Assembly: GCA_946122785.1 (NCBI GenBank)
Contig: CAMGYJ010000005.1
Coordinates: 37,996,002 to 38,060,001, forward strand
From: Linum tenue
Lineage: Eukaryota > Streptophyta > Magnoliopsida > Malpighiales > Linaceae
Direction: 5' to 3'
Length of the DNA stretch: 64,000 nucleotides
Below are positions 35,515 to 47,181 of this stretch, one piece after another. The translations under genes were made by a program, and so were the position numbers. The notes beneath the pieces are model-generated. The model made no database searches. It was not told the origin of the DNA and was given only the letters and a program-made list of their open reading frames with translations. Every line of letters starts with the position of its first letter. Within the stretch, counting starts at the first letter, position 1.

Positions 35515-36144
35515 TTAGAAAATGTGATGACTATTCATAGTATAAGAAACCAGTTGTTGTAATTTTAAAATATGGTGCAGGTTTATTCGGGTTACCCACA
35601 ATCCACCTTCTCGAATAAGTGCAAGCAAGAGATTTATCAATTTGCAATCCACCCACATCAAACACCCACCCAGTGTAGCTTCGGTCAAATTAGTTTTGAA
35701 CAATTAGATAATTATAAGCCTTAAAAATTTTTAAAACTAATTGAATATCAATACTACAAATCAAGAAGATTGATAGTCGTTGAACATAGTTCTTTTACCA
35801 AACGCTATTTATAGAAAAATCTAACACAAACTATCTCATTGCAAACAAAACAATTTATTGATAGTTATCATATTTTAAAATAATGAACTCTATGTCGCGA
35901 ATGAAGTAAAAGTTATAAAAGATAATTATAATTTAATTGAATTAATCACGATTAAAGTTTTGAGATAAGAAAAAGTAGTGAATTATTATAAAATGTGCAT
36001 TAACGAATTGATATATCATGTGATTTTGCCGGTAATGACCCACCTGCCACACAACCACCAGATCCATCCACACATGTGATGGATGAGTTATAATCGGATA
36101 GATTCGGATGGGTCTAGCGATTTACCACGCATTGCCCATCCCTA
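35515..36144. other. AT-rich interior of the putative hAT element
   Basis: No coding exon is seen; the minus ORF at 35515-35703 has no domain. Confidence 0.4.
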
Positions 36145-36380
36145 ATTCCAACACCAGTATTAAGTAGGGCTAGGTAGAAGTCGGTTTTGGATTTTAGATT
36201 TTATAGCAAGATCATTAATAAAATTACTGTTGGTGGTCTCGGATACGACTATTAGACCGATCACCAACTTCTCATGAATTTTTTAGTAATTTATGCAGGT
36301 TGAGGTTATCACAGTGTTCCCATCACAAAAAAAAAAAAAAAACAATCATAAACAAAATCGTGACAAAATCATAAAAAATC

Positions 36381-37352
36381 GCACTTTTACTTTGCAGATG
36401 AGTTTTTGGTCTTTGCCAATGGAAATGTGAGAGCTGTTGCTGGTATTAGAAGGTTGTTGGACAAGTTCTATCAGGTCTCAGGACTTCAATGTAACATGGC
36501 CAAGTGTAACCTTTTTTTTTTTTTGCTGTAATATTGGATGAGGAGAAGAATTTTATATCACAAACAACAGGATTCCCTTTAGGTGAGTTGCCAGTGCGGT
36601 ATCTGGGGGTTCCGCTCATTACTGGTAAGCTAAGCTCATCTGATTGTCAGTTATTTGTGGATAGGATTACTGCAAAGATTAGAAGTTGGAAGGCTCGATC
36701 TCTTAGCTATGCAGGCAGATTGCAGTTGATATCTGCTATGATTACGAGTACTCTTCTATACTGGATGATTATTTTAGGTTTGCCAATGAAAGTATCACGT
36801 AATGTGGAAGCAATCTGTAATAAGTTTTTGTGGGGTGTTGGGGAAGATGGAGGAAGGAAGAGAGCCCCAATTTCATGGTCTCTTGTGGCGAAACAAAAAA
36901 TGGAAGGAGGCCTTGGCATACGTGATTTTAAAACATGGAACTTAGCTTGTGTTGCGCGTCATATTTGGAGTATCCTTTCTGAAGCAGGATCGATATGGGT
37001 GGTATGGATTAAACGATATAGACTGAAGCATAGGTCTTTGTGGAATCTACAGCAAGCTTCTGCTGGTTCTTGAATTTGGAAGAGAATTCTGAAAGTTCGT
37101 GCTGCAGTTCAGTCATTCATCTAAGGTACAGCCTCATCCCTGCTTTGGAATGGAACTCTTATGGACAAGTTTTCTGTTAAGGTTGTTTGGGGTACAATTG
37201 GGGGGGCAGCAGTGTCAACATGTCCTTGGTATAGAGCTGTTTGGGGTAAACCATTGATTCCCAAGCATAGTCTGATAATTTGGTTGCTTATAATGAGTCG
37301 AATGATTACTAAGGAAAAGCTAGTAACTCATAGCATCTTAACAATAAGTTAA
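36381..37352 (+). pseudogene. Decayed LINE: RT tail and zf-RVT
   Basis: The scrap starts inside the RT domain, where the catalytic motif reads FADE instead of FADD (near 36397), then continues FANGNVRAVAGIRRLLDKFY. After a T-run the frame 36534-37073 carries the typical thumb region (GFPLGELPVRYLGVPLITGK, then SWKARSLSYAGRLQLI and GGLGIRDFKTWNLA). It ends in a broken zf-RVT part to 37352. Stops at 37071-37073 and near 37122 and the mutated catalytic site show it is dead. The 5' half is missing. Confidence 0.82.
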
Positions 37353-37520
37353 TAAATGCCTATAATTCATGTCTAAAGTAGAGTAACTCATAGCATCTTA
37401 ACAATAAGTTCATAAATATAGAGTGCACAGAATTTAGATAAGTTAATAAATGCCTGTAATTCATGTCTAAGGTAGAGTAACTCATAGCATCTTAACAAGA
37501 AGTTCATAAATATAGATCTT
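37322..37520 (+). repeat. Short tandem repeat after the LINE scrap
   Basis: AGTAACTCATAGCATCTTAA occurs three times (about 37322, 37382 and 37476), alternating with two copies of AAATGCCT(A/G)TAATTCATGT. This is unequal tandem duplication of a block of 60-95 bp. Confidence 0.8.
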
Positions 37521-37689
37521 AACAATAAGCCACATTCCCCTCTATGCTAATGAATTTGGGAAGGGCCTAGTTGGTGAATTAGATTACTTTATTGAAACTA
37601 AGAATGCATCCAAGTACCTCATATGTATCTTCTAATATCAAATGTATCATATTGTTGGTGATTTACCTTTAAAATATACTTTTAATAAT

Positions 37690-37905
37690 TAATTTCATGA
37701 AAAAAATACCCATTTAGTGAACTAAAAGCTTAAAATCGTTAGCGTTTTGGTGTACTAAAAGCGTAAAAGCGTAAGCTTTTAAGCTCTAAAGTGCAATTCA
37801 ATCCGATTTTATACACTAAAGATTTTCTATGGAAACTGAAGCGTCTCAGTGACCTAAAGTGTAAAACCGTAAGCTTTTAAGTTTCAAAACGCGATTTTGA
37901 CTGCA
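37690..37905. repeat. Second copy of the CAATGYAGTC MITE family, truncated
   Basis: The right end, reverse complemented, starts CAATGCAGTCAAAATCGCG and continues with AACTTAAAAGCTTACGG and GGTCACTGAGACGCTTC, matching the complete element at 49008-49206. The unit is present about twice in tandem. The left terminus was not found. Confidence 0.6.
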
Positions 37906-38230
37906 TTGCATTTCGCTAGTAATCATAATGTACAATTTTCACCAAAACTGGGGATTATAATTTGTATGGAAAAAGCGATTGTCAACAATTTTTTCCTTTA
38001 AATACTTTCCTGAATCGTCAAATTCGACAAATTTTGTAACTAAATGGGAGCTCCATCTAGTCGATTCAACAATTTTGGCCCCAAAAATGTCGAAATCAAC
38101 ATTCAGTAGAGATTCCAGGATAACAATAGTCCGTCGATGGACTAATTGGGATCCCAGTCTAAACAACAAGCTTCCCATTTAATTTGGAGAAAATTCACGA
38201 AGTTATCAGTCTCTGTTGCGAAACGTACTA

Positions 38231-38818
38231 GGTGTCTGTTTGGAAGTTGATATTTTTCAAATATGTGTTTTTATGAATACATGTATTATAAATATAAAAA
38301 TTGTAAAAATTAGATAATTGGAAAAATGTCTTGTTTGTTTGTAGCCATTCAAAATTTTGAAAAAAAAAATCACTTCATAAGCTAAAAGTGGAACAAATTA
38401 TTAGGGGTCGGTTGAAGTTATGATTTCAAATGGTGTATTGTGCTAATTCATGTTTTTGTGAGATTAAAAGTTATTTTTTATACTTATATTAAACTAGAAT
38501 ACATGCATTAACTATTTGGAGGACCCACCACAATCACTCAAATTTGAGCAATTATCAATCTTTACTTTTTGTTGAGATTCTCACCAATCACTCAAAACAA
38601 AAATTAAACATCCAAACAAGATATTTGTCTAATACATCAATTGATTCAATACATCAAATGATAATACACTAATTAACTCAATACATCAATTGATGGCCCA
38701 TCTCAAATGCATTATGCATGTATTGGATAAAGTTTTGAAAAAAAAAAAACAATAAATTCTCCCAAATACATTAATTCAAAGAATTATTCATCTATAATCA
38801 TAACTTCCAAACGACCTC
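38231..38818. mobile_element. PIF/hAT-like MITE pair, partly nested
   Basis: The right end, reverse complemented, is GAGGTCGTTTGGAAGTTATG. Two possible left partners occur: GGTGTCTGTTTGGAAGTTG at 38231 and, after TTA, GGGGTCGGTTGAAGTTATG at 38404. The latter is the better match. The interior contains repeated ATACATCAATTGAT. Non-coding; the target duplication is unclear. Confidence 0.45.
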
Positions 38819-39157
38819 AAGTTCAGGGTCTCAGTTGAGAAAAGTATCCAAGTCGATGGGCCAAATGAGCATTAATCCAAAAACAAACCCAGAATCATGT
38901 TGGATGATGAACAGACAACTTATCTTGCATACATTACAATGAATGAACCAACATATATACAGTACAGAGCTGCCTTGACACCTTTATTCCAAGTACTTTT
39001 ACACAAGCTCCATTCCCAGATGCAAAGCATTTACCCCACGTTCAATTCTGCAGTAGTAGTAGCTGGTAAACAAACCACGACAGGGAATCCCACAACCATT
39101 TATCTCTCACTTCACCAGTACTCTCTCTCTATCCACAAATCCATTGAATGACTCATC

Positions 39158-41100
39158 TTAACTTCTTTCTTTCCCGCCTTGGACTTCACAGCCTTCTGCA
39201 GTTGTTCCTTTCAATTCTGCTCCTGTTATGCATTCATGGTACCGGAAGCAACTGACGAGATGGTCGTTCGTCAGGCCGGCTACTTGCATGAACGAGTATA
39301 TAACTGTTGGCCCCACGCTACGGAATCCCCTTTTCACAAGATCTTTGCTTATCGCCTCTGCTTTGGAATTCTTCACTGGAACCTGGCGGGTGTACCGGAA
39401 CTGGTTAACTATGGCCTTCTGGTTCACAAAATTCCACATGTACTTGTCGAATGACCCAAACTCTTCTACAACCTGCCATGAATTTGACAACCCAAATTGA
39501 GAGTTCTAGAATGCATCACATTTTCCCTTTACTACTTCCTGTGGCGTAATTCTACGAAGTACAAACCTTGCAAATTTGGCGTGCATTTTCAAGGATCGAT
39601 CGCAGCTTCTGTTCTGGTAGTAGGGAGCTGGCAGGGCTTCCTGCCATGATGACCTTCCTCTCATTCAGTTTCGACACAGCATGTGGGTCAAAACCTAGAA
39701 ACACTTCTCTGCAACCACAAAAAGAATTACCATTGATCCCTATTGAGAAACCCAATAACATGCTAACTTTGATTTCTATCCAGATATCAACAATGTTACC
39801 CAGGGAGAATGATAATAGTACCTGAATGCCTCCCGTTTATTGAGGATGGCAGGCCATGATAGTTCTGCCAAGGCACCAGACAAAGATAGTAGTTCGAAGA
39901 GTTTCCTGCAAGGAGGAGTGTCTGGTTTAGAGATTGCAAGCATTAAAACATGTGGCTAAACCTCGAAATCCCCATCTAGTTGGAGGTAGTACCTGTCATC
40001 ATGGACTGGCACTCCCCATTCTTCATCATGAAATGCTGTGTAGCATGGTTCTACATGATACAGGAAAAAATACCAAGTTAGCAAAACCCAGTGTACATAA
40101 TAAGACGACGAATTATGGGACCGAAACGATGAAAGAAGCCAAGGTTCGATCAATTCTAGCGTATGAAGAAACATTCATGAAATTTGTGAATCATATCAAT
40201 AACTCGTAGCAAGGCGGGACAGTGGCTTAAACATAGTATGATTTTACTGACGAAGATTACAGATAACATTCAGCATTTCCGAAAAAAGCAACAGTGATAA
40301 CAACATGGTTTAAGAGGAAGCCTTCCATGCTGTCGGGATTATTCACGTACCCATGAATCTAAAGTTCTTCCCCCATTGGAACAATCACAGTAAAGTAACT
40401 AGAACCAGATATAGGAAGTCAAGTCAAGTTCCAAAATAGAGCTTATACAAGAGTTGAAGTTCAATGCTGTTTTCTCTAATTCGTGCTTCCAAGCTCAGCA
40501 TTGCCTTTTCGCCTTCCATTCGAAGGACTTAATGAACTATATGGTGTCATTCGTCTATCACCAGTTCAACAAAAACTAGGCTTTCTCTTCATATCCTTAA
40601 CAGAAAGCGGAAATATCAAAAGAATACTAAAATCGACAATTCGACAGGGACTCACCAGTAGTAGGAGTAACCCAAGGGCACCTCTTCTTGCTCTGATCAA
40701 AGCAATCCACTTTACTCACTAACCCACCGTCGTCAGTCGCCTCCGCTGCCGCAATTCCACCACCGCCGCCACTTTTTCCTTCCTCCTTGTCAATTTTGAC
40801 TCCACATTGCCGCCTCTTAACAGCGCCACCGCTCCGGCGCATTCCACCCGAGGCAGACCACACCGTCGACGACGAAGACGACGACGCCAGGCTGCTGCTG
40901 CTCGTGGAGTCCGAAGACGCTTCCGAGGAGCAGGACGCGTTCATCGATTTCTGCCGCAGAACCGCCGCCACTTTCCCTGATTTCCTCTCCTTATTGGCCT
41001 CCAGCTCTTGCTTCCGGGGCTGCTTCCTCGCCGGGGTTTTCGGGGCCTTGTTCTCCGGCTCGGCGATGTTCAGCGACCGGAATCTCGGCGGGCCCGACAT
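39158..41100 (-). CDS. DNA-3-methyladenine glycosylase I (TAG) family protein
   Basis: Five minus-strand exons (41100-40656, 40050-39993, 39905-39822, 39708-39567, 39472-39158) join in phase to 347 residues. The first 135 residues are a low-complexity Ser/Ala/Lys-rich extension (KTPARKQPRK, long Ser runs) absent from bacteria. The catalytic domain then starts at CPWVTPTTEPCYTAFHDEEW. By analogy with E. coli TAG the structural zinc ligands would be C141, H156, H314 and C318 (NDHLVSC). The conserved LSW, KRGFRSVGPTVIYSFMQ and WNFVN motifs are present. TAG removes 3-methyladenine from DNA at the start of base-excision repair. The E. coli base-recognition Glu38 position appears to be Ser here (LSLSGALAELSW), as I recall for plant members, so substrate range may differ. 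The extension may carry targeting or DNA-binding signals. Confidence 0.93.
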
Positions 41101-42855
41101 TGTCCGATTCTGCCCCGATTGAAGAAATGCCTCTCTCTTCTCTAGGTTTCAGCTTCGAATCCGCGCTTCCCACAGGCCAAATTTCTCGCTAAGAGCAGGA
41201 ATTGGGCCCGCGCACTGTCATCAACAAGTGCTTCCGAGATATGGGAGTGGGGAAAGTTAGGGTCTTTGGTGTTTGGGAGGTGAGGGAAAGTGGAGAGAAA
41301 ACTCTACAGGGAAGGGAAGTGTTGACCTTATTGTGTTCCGGTAGCGAAAGCAAAGGTAAGGGGAAGAGGAAAGGCAACTAATCAAAACGTGACACGTAGG
41401 ATCAGGAAAGGTGCCACGTAAACATAAATAATAATTGAGAATGCAAATAACAGAAAGAACAGCTGTCGGGGAATGTTAGGACCCGGTTTTTCTGAGGGGT
41501 CGTTGATGTTGGTTTGGGTTTAGGCCTAAGCCAATGGATTCTGTGACTGTGGATAAACTAATAATAATTTAGTGGCCTTAATCTCTTAAAAACTACGATA
41601 ATTAAGTCGCTAATCATCTGTGAGTATGCTACAGCTGGTTACTGAAAGAAAGAATTAGTCATACTAGCTACAAGTATTGTAGGCCACTCAGAAGAAGGCA
41701 AACAAATGAAAAGAAAATCCAGCTACATATGATTATCATGTATGATGGTATCTGTCTGTAAATCATTCTAATAAATCTTAGTAGGAAGGAAGGGTTAGTT
41801 AGATGGTAATCATTTGAGAATATTAGGTGGATTCCCCTTTGCAAGTCAAAATTTAGTGGGTAGACAGATATTATTATTTACACTTTTATGAATTATTATT
41901 AATAAGAAAATTTAGGATATGAATTTGATACGGGTTTTATAAGGTGAGATTGTGCTCTGCATACAACCGCGATATAATTTGAGGACGGCCAACTTATAAA
42001 TATTATTATGTCACATTTGAAGAGATGTACTTTGATTCAATAGGTCGAATGCCAACCACTTATCATTTTTCTACAAATAGTCATACTAGTATTGTTTTAA
42101 TGATTGTTTGTCAAGATAAGAGTCAATGAATCATAGATGTCATTATTTCATAGTACAATTCGATCTACTGATTGAACTAATATTATTTTCGTGTATGATT
42201 ATACTCACGACAAAATCTACGAAAATAGAGATTGTCATGAAAATTCTTGTTTATATAAGACAAACATCCGAAATAGACCCGATAATTCCGATAATTTCCA
42301 CATGTTCTTCCCATGTCCCACTTAAAACAAGCATGTTGATGATACCAATAAAGAGTGATCAAACTATGGTCACCAGGCATGACTCATAAGCCTCATGGAT
42401 GGACACGATCGATCCCTTACCCAACAAGCTTCAAAGTGCTATAAGTCGCGCGTTAGCCTATCTTGAGAAGGAAGAGATATAAAGGTTGGACAGCCGAAGT
42501 ACCTTACTTCCCAACTTTAGGGGATGTCTAAATGTCATTAGATACTTAATTTGAAGATAGAAAATATGCATTGATAGGGTACTAGTACTAGACAACATTA
42601 TGGGTTAAGCTGTAACTACTAACTGGACAACCAAATTCTTTTCATCGACTCAGGTAACTAAAATTAAGCAACAACCTATTATGAAAATCCAAGTGACTTT
42701 AATATATTTATGCACCGGATATGATCAACACATTCAGATTCAGAATGATACTCTTCTGTCTATATGATGATGTGATCCAGACTATCCATTGTGGAATGCA
42801 ACTCGTCGATATGTTTCTACTATTCTGCTATGGGCTACGGGTCATGTTTCATTTT
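41101..42855. other. Promoter side of the glycosylase gene and intergenic DNA
   Basis: The minus ORF at 41189-41377 lies in the putative 5' region of the glycosylase gene and is not supported. Beyond about 41450 the DNA is AT-rich with no gene. Confidence 0.5.
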
Positions 42856-42965
42856 GAATTAGATACAGCAACATGCTACTACTTCACTGTGTGACATTTG
42901 TTTCACTTCTGAATTAGATACAGCAACATGCTACTACTTCACTGTGTGACATTTGTTTCACTTCT
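42856..42965 (+). repeat. Perfect 55-bp tandem duplication
   Basis: Two adjacent identical copies (42856-42910 and 42911-42965) starting GAATTAGATACAGCAACATG. They lie about 520 bp upstream of the PnsB1 start codon. Confidence 0.95.
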
Positions 42966-43484
42966 ATTATCCATATCCATGGAGGACCATGGGGACGATG
43001 GATAGAGCAGAGCCCTAATTGATCGATTCTATAAATCCAGATTGTACACTAATACGAAATTAGAGGAATGTGTGACCTGTATATTATTCTTATGCTAGCT
43101 GCTGCTGCTTCTCCCTACCGGTGTCTACATATTGAGTAGTTAACTCTCGCCACTTCCAGTCTTCCATAAACAGTCTGCAGGGTTTCGAGTAGATAACCAT
43201 CTTTCTAGTTAGAAATAGAACAATTCATATCTGCCATCCTTGGAACAATGTCTTCTTACCAGATTATCCAGACAACATTGAATATATATGAGTTTTTCCC
43301 TCTAATAGAAACAAAGAAAGAGAAACAAATTTCCATCTCATATACTGGGACTGGGACCCTCCTCTATCCATCTATCCTCCACACAATATGGACTTCTTCA
43401 ATCCTCTGGTTCGTTCCACCAAAGAGCAGCAAAGAGCAGTAGCCACTACTGGCCAGTACTTCCACAGCCCAAGAAACCACACTA
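42966..43484 (+). promoter_or_regulatory. Upstream region of PnsB1
   Basis: Contains a TATA-like AATATATATGAG near 43279. The 40 bases before the ATG (43485) are an ordinary leader. No other motif is claimed. Confidence 0.35.
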
Positions 43485-45466
43485 ATGGCGTCAACTTGTC
43501 TACTTCCAAAAACCATCTCACAGTTTAACCCATCTCATTCCCTTCCGCCATCTCAATTCAACAGGATCCCACCATTACCAAACCATCTGTGTACACTGAG
43601 AAAATCACAGCCGAGTCAGAGCCACAAAGTGCACGCAAAGAAGAAGAACCCCTGGCTGGACCCTTTCGACGATGGTCCGGACCCGGAACAGGAGTATGGT
43701 TCGCTCTTTGCTGACGGGAAGCAAGATGAAGACCCCAGGCCACCTGATAACCCAAACAACCCTTATGGCTTCCTCAAGTTCCCTGCTGGCTATAGCGTTG
43801 AGATTGCCTCCCTTGCCTTGAAAGTTCGAGGTGATGTGAGGAGATGCTGCTGTGTCATCTCTGGCGGTGTTTATGAGAACTTGCTCTTCTTCCCTGTCAT
43901 TCAGCTCATCAAGGACAGGTGGAGGGGTCTTCAGACTTCTGATGACAAAATATAGAAATGTGATTGGAAAACCTTCTGTGTCATCGGTCTTTTGTTTGTT
44001 GTTTTAGGTATCCTGGTGTTCAAGTAGATGTGATTACATCTGACAGAGGGAAACAGACATATGAGCTGAACAAGAATGTGAGGTGGGCTAATGCCTATGA
44101 CCCCGATGATGATTTCCCTGAACCAGCAGAGTACATGGATATGGTTGGAATTATTAGGGTCAGTTGGTTTCTTCTGCATTGCGGTTGGCGTCTGTAGTTG
44201 ACAAAGGTTGCAATTTCCATGCGTACCTTTAAAGCTGTGTAGACTGTTCTTGAATGCAGGGCAGGTACTATGACATGATCTTATCAACAAAGCTAGCTGG
44301 GTTTGGACATGCAACATTCCTCTTCCTGTCGACGGCTCGAGATAGAGTCAGCTACGTGTACCCGAATGTGAATGCGGCTGGGGCAGGGCTTCTTCTATCA
44401 GAGACATTCACTCCAGAGAGTTTGAACCTCTCGGAAGGAGGATTCCACATGTGAGTAAAGTTTTCAGTCACAATGAGTCAATGTTGAAGGCATTGACTAA
44501 TATGCACGGGTTTTAAAAGTATTGGACTTCATCAGGTACCACGAGATGCTCGATTGGCTGGGGAAACCATTTCGAAGTGTGCCGAGGACACCTGTTCCTC
44601 CTCTGAAAGTTTCAATTTCCAGGAAGGTGAAGGAGGTGGTGGAGGCCAAATACAAGGCTGCTGGTGCTGAGACAGGAAAGTATGTTGTCATTCATGGGAT
44701 TGAATCGGATTCCAAGGCTTCCATGCAGTCCAGAGGGGACACTGATAGCTTGCTGTCCATTGATACATGGGCAGACATTGCTGAGTCTATAAGGTACTGA
44801 AATCTTTATCAAAATTGGAAAAGCCTGGCCACCTAAATAGTGCTGATACATATGTGTGTTCTTGTGGGAAGCAGAGGGTTGAAGCCAGTTTTTGTCATTC
44901 CACATGAGAAAGTACGGGAAAATGTGGAGGAAGTTGTGGATGATCCAAGTATAGTCTTGATCACAACTCCTGGACAGGTACTAACTAAGAACCTGCAAAA
45001 ACTAAATGCTCCAATCTAGTAGTACCAATGGCTTGCATAAAGTACTATTCATGGCTTGATCTCGAGTCCCTCTGTAATGTGGTTTCAGCTGGCTGCTCTT
45101 GTAAACGACTCTGCTGGTGTAATAGCTACAAACACAGCAGCGATCCAGCTGGCAAATGCCCGCGGGAAACCCAGGTAGAATCTTCACATTGAAAAGAAGG
45201 GTAGATAGAATAGAATTAATCAATATCTGAAACGGATTCTAAATCATGTGTGCCTATATGCAGCATAACATATCTTACTTTTCTTTTCTTTCGGCAGCAT
45301 TGCGCTGTTTTCTTCTGAGGAGAAGGGGAGACTGTTCGTCCCAAATGCAGAAGAGAAGAAATGCACCATTATATCATCCAAAACCGGCAAACTAAAAGAC
45401 ATAGATGCTGGAGCTGTTGTAATCCTAGCCAAGAAAGCTTTTGATCTCCCACTTGCTCTGGTCTAG
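43485..45466 (+). CDS. PNSB1: Photosynthetic NDH subunit of subcomplex B 1 (PnsB1/NDF1)
   Basis: Seven exons, 43485-43918, 44008-44158, 44260-44450, 44536-44793, 44875-44977, 45089-45174 and 45298-45466, all with GT/AG borders, join in phase to 463 residues, close to the Arabidopsis protein (about 460). Residues 1 to about 50 are Ser/Pro/Lys-rich, as in a chloroplast transit peptide. The mature part starts near NPWLDPFDDGPDPEQEYGSL. Diagnostic blocks are GDVRRCCCVISGGVYENLLF, QTYELNKNVRWANAYDPDDD, RDRVSYVYPNVNAAGAGLLL and VNDSAGVIATNTAAIQLANA. The fold resembles a glycosyltransferase family 9 protein, but the role is structural: subcomplex B of the thylakoid NDH complex, which drives cyclic electron flow around photosystem I. 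It converges with PLMT downstream. Confidence 0.97.
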
Positions 45467-45918
45467 GATACACATGTTAGATTTCCCAGCATCTTGTTTC
45501 TCATAAAAGGCACTTCTCGACCCTTTTCGATACATGTATATGCACAGACATGTTATCCAAGAATGTCAAAGAGGCTAGTAATACTCTCAACTCATACAAA
45601 ACAAAAGCATGCATACATGCTGCTATCCTCAGTGTTCCAAGCAAATGGACTAAAAAACAGTACAAATGTAAGACAGCCTACCTAGACCTAACAGGTTACT
45701 GCTTACTTTCAGCTACTAGAGTCATTTCCAGAAAACCTACCTAAAAGGAAATCAGTAGGCTCTCTAGTGCCCATCACACTTGTTATTGAGAGCACAAACC
45801 CTAAATGAAATTGTCAGGGGTATAGCACATATCAGATAACCTTCTCAACTCCAGGAAAGAAGTATCCCTTTGCCTCTTCAAAATCTTTGTGTTAATCGAA
45901 TCTGAAACTTGTTTTAAC
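45467..45918. other. Convergent intergenic spacer between PnsB1 and PLMT
   Basis: About 450 bp that should hold the 3' UTRs of both genes. No ORF here is supported. Confidence 0.6.
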
Positions 45919-46564
45919 TCAAGCAAGCGGCTTAGCACGAGTTGCAGGATCCTCTTTCGACTCCACAAAGCTGATGAACAGATAGCCCAAGCACCATAAC
46001 AAGATGTACTGAAATGGAAACCAAGCTAGACAAGCCACCAGACTCATAACGCTACCAACATACTGTGGATCTCTTATCACCCCAAATGGAAACTGAGTCA
46101 CCCACGGGATGCTCTTCCCGAACCGCACACCATAGTAAGTCCCTGCTTCTCCAAGCAATTGGTACACCCTGCAATTTTACAACATTAATTTAAACTACTT
46201 CAGGAATTCGAAAAAGCATGTAAAGCTTGAATCTTTACTCTAGTACAAAAGAGCACAGCAGATTCCATTGAAAACCCACAAACAATAGAGAAGAAAAAAA
46301 AAAAACATACAGTCACCTGAAATTGAGGAACTGGCCGAAGCCAAAGAGCGGCCAGAAATAGAAAGGAGGGGGCCATGAAAGAGAAGAAGAGACGGAGTAG
46401 AGAGATATGAACTGGAGAAGCTTGAGGAAGTGAGAGACTTGAGCCATGACCTTGCTCGGGTCCCGACTTCTCCCGCAAAGGTTAACCCATGCCTGTGGGT
46501 TTGTCCACAGAAGGTAGTAGAATGGGAACGGCAGTAACACACCTATTGCCGCCACAATCCCCAT
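45919..46564 (-). CDS. PLMT: Phosphatidyl-N-methylethanolamine N-methyltransferase (PLMT)
   Basis: Two minus-strand exons (46564-46317 and 46168-45919) join in phase to 165 residues, the usual length for plant PLMT. The ATG at 46564 is chosen because MGIVAAIGVLLPFPFYYLLW is the conserved N-terminus; an upstream in-frame ATG at 46642 would add 26 hydrophilic residues. The protein is very hydrophobic with about four membrane segments. Conserved phospholipid-methyltransferase blocks are VYQLLGEAGTYYGVRFGKSI, FGVIRDPQYVGS (the RHPxYxG-type motif) and the acidic FVESKEDP tail. In the ER, PLMT methylates phosphatidyl-monomethylethanolamine and the dimethyl form with S-adenosylmethionine to give phosphatidylcholine. 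It converges with PnsB1. Confidence 0.96.
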
Positions 46565-46766
46565 TTCCGTCCGATTTTCGAATCTCTGGTAGCCCCTTTT
46601 ACCCTTGCGAGAAATGAAGCGAGTGTCCTCTTCCTCCTCCACCCGCCGCCGCCAGGCGGTGCCGTCTTAATTTATATTCTGCGGAATCAAAACCAAGAAG
46701 ACGGGTCCAATGGGTAGCTTTCTTTTTGATGGGCTGGGCTTTAGGTTCGCGCAGGCCTAATGATGA
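46565..46766 (-). promoter_or_regulatory. PLMT upstream region, cut short by transposon DNA
   Basis: Only about 200 bp separate the PLMT start from a TAGGGGTGGGAAACGG hAT-type terminus at 46768, so the promoter probably extends into transposon-derived DNA. Confidence 0.4.
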
Positions 46767-46767
46767 G

Positions 46768-47173
46768 TAGGGGTGGGAAACGGTGCGGTTGCGGTTAACT
46801 GCACCGCAATTTGCGGTTAATTGCAACCGCAAAACACCCATATTGGCCAACCGCGACCGCGACCACAACGGTTAGCGGTTAACCAAAAACCGCAGAACGC
46901 GGTTACCGGTGAACCGCGGTTTATGGTTGTGAAAACCGCAACAACCGAAACACTATATGAAACCGCAGTTAGCACTCTAACCGACAATTAACCGCGAACT
47001 AACCGCAAAAAAATCATGGAAAAAAAAACACAGCAGCTATTGTTTTGTCTATTTTCACTTCCATCAAACCGCAGTTCGGGTTGGTCGAGGGTTCCGAACT
47101 TGATCTGAACATAATAGATTACTTAGAGAAATCAACTAAAATTCATTAACTCAAACTTGAAAAATAGATAATA
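46768..47173. mobile_element. hAT-type left terminus with GCGGTT subterminal repeats
   Basis: Starts TAGGGGTGGGAAACGGTGCG and is packed with GCGGTTAAC and AACCGC phrases in both orientations up to about 47000, typical of hAT subterminal regions where transposase binds. The matching right end was not found. It may belong to the same decayed element as the transposase remains at 48730-49540. Confidence 0.5.
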
Positions 47174-47181
47174 GATTCAAA

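Larger units (their letters stand above)
34147..36144. mobile_element. Candidate hAT-type element, host of a nested MITE
   Basis: Left end TAGAGATGGGCGATGGGC; right end, reverse complemented, TAGGGATGGGCAATGCG. These fit hAT-type ends, but the 8-bp flanks (ctagcaga and attccaac) do not match. No transposase sequence is visible in the 2 kb. The element at 34660-35210 has clearly inserted inside it. Confidence 0.45.

Noticed and set aside
41189..41377. Minus ORF directly upstream of the glycosylase gene
   Set aside because: Not in frame continuity with the gene and without domain; most likely promoter or 5' UTR.
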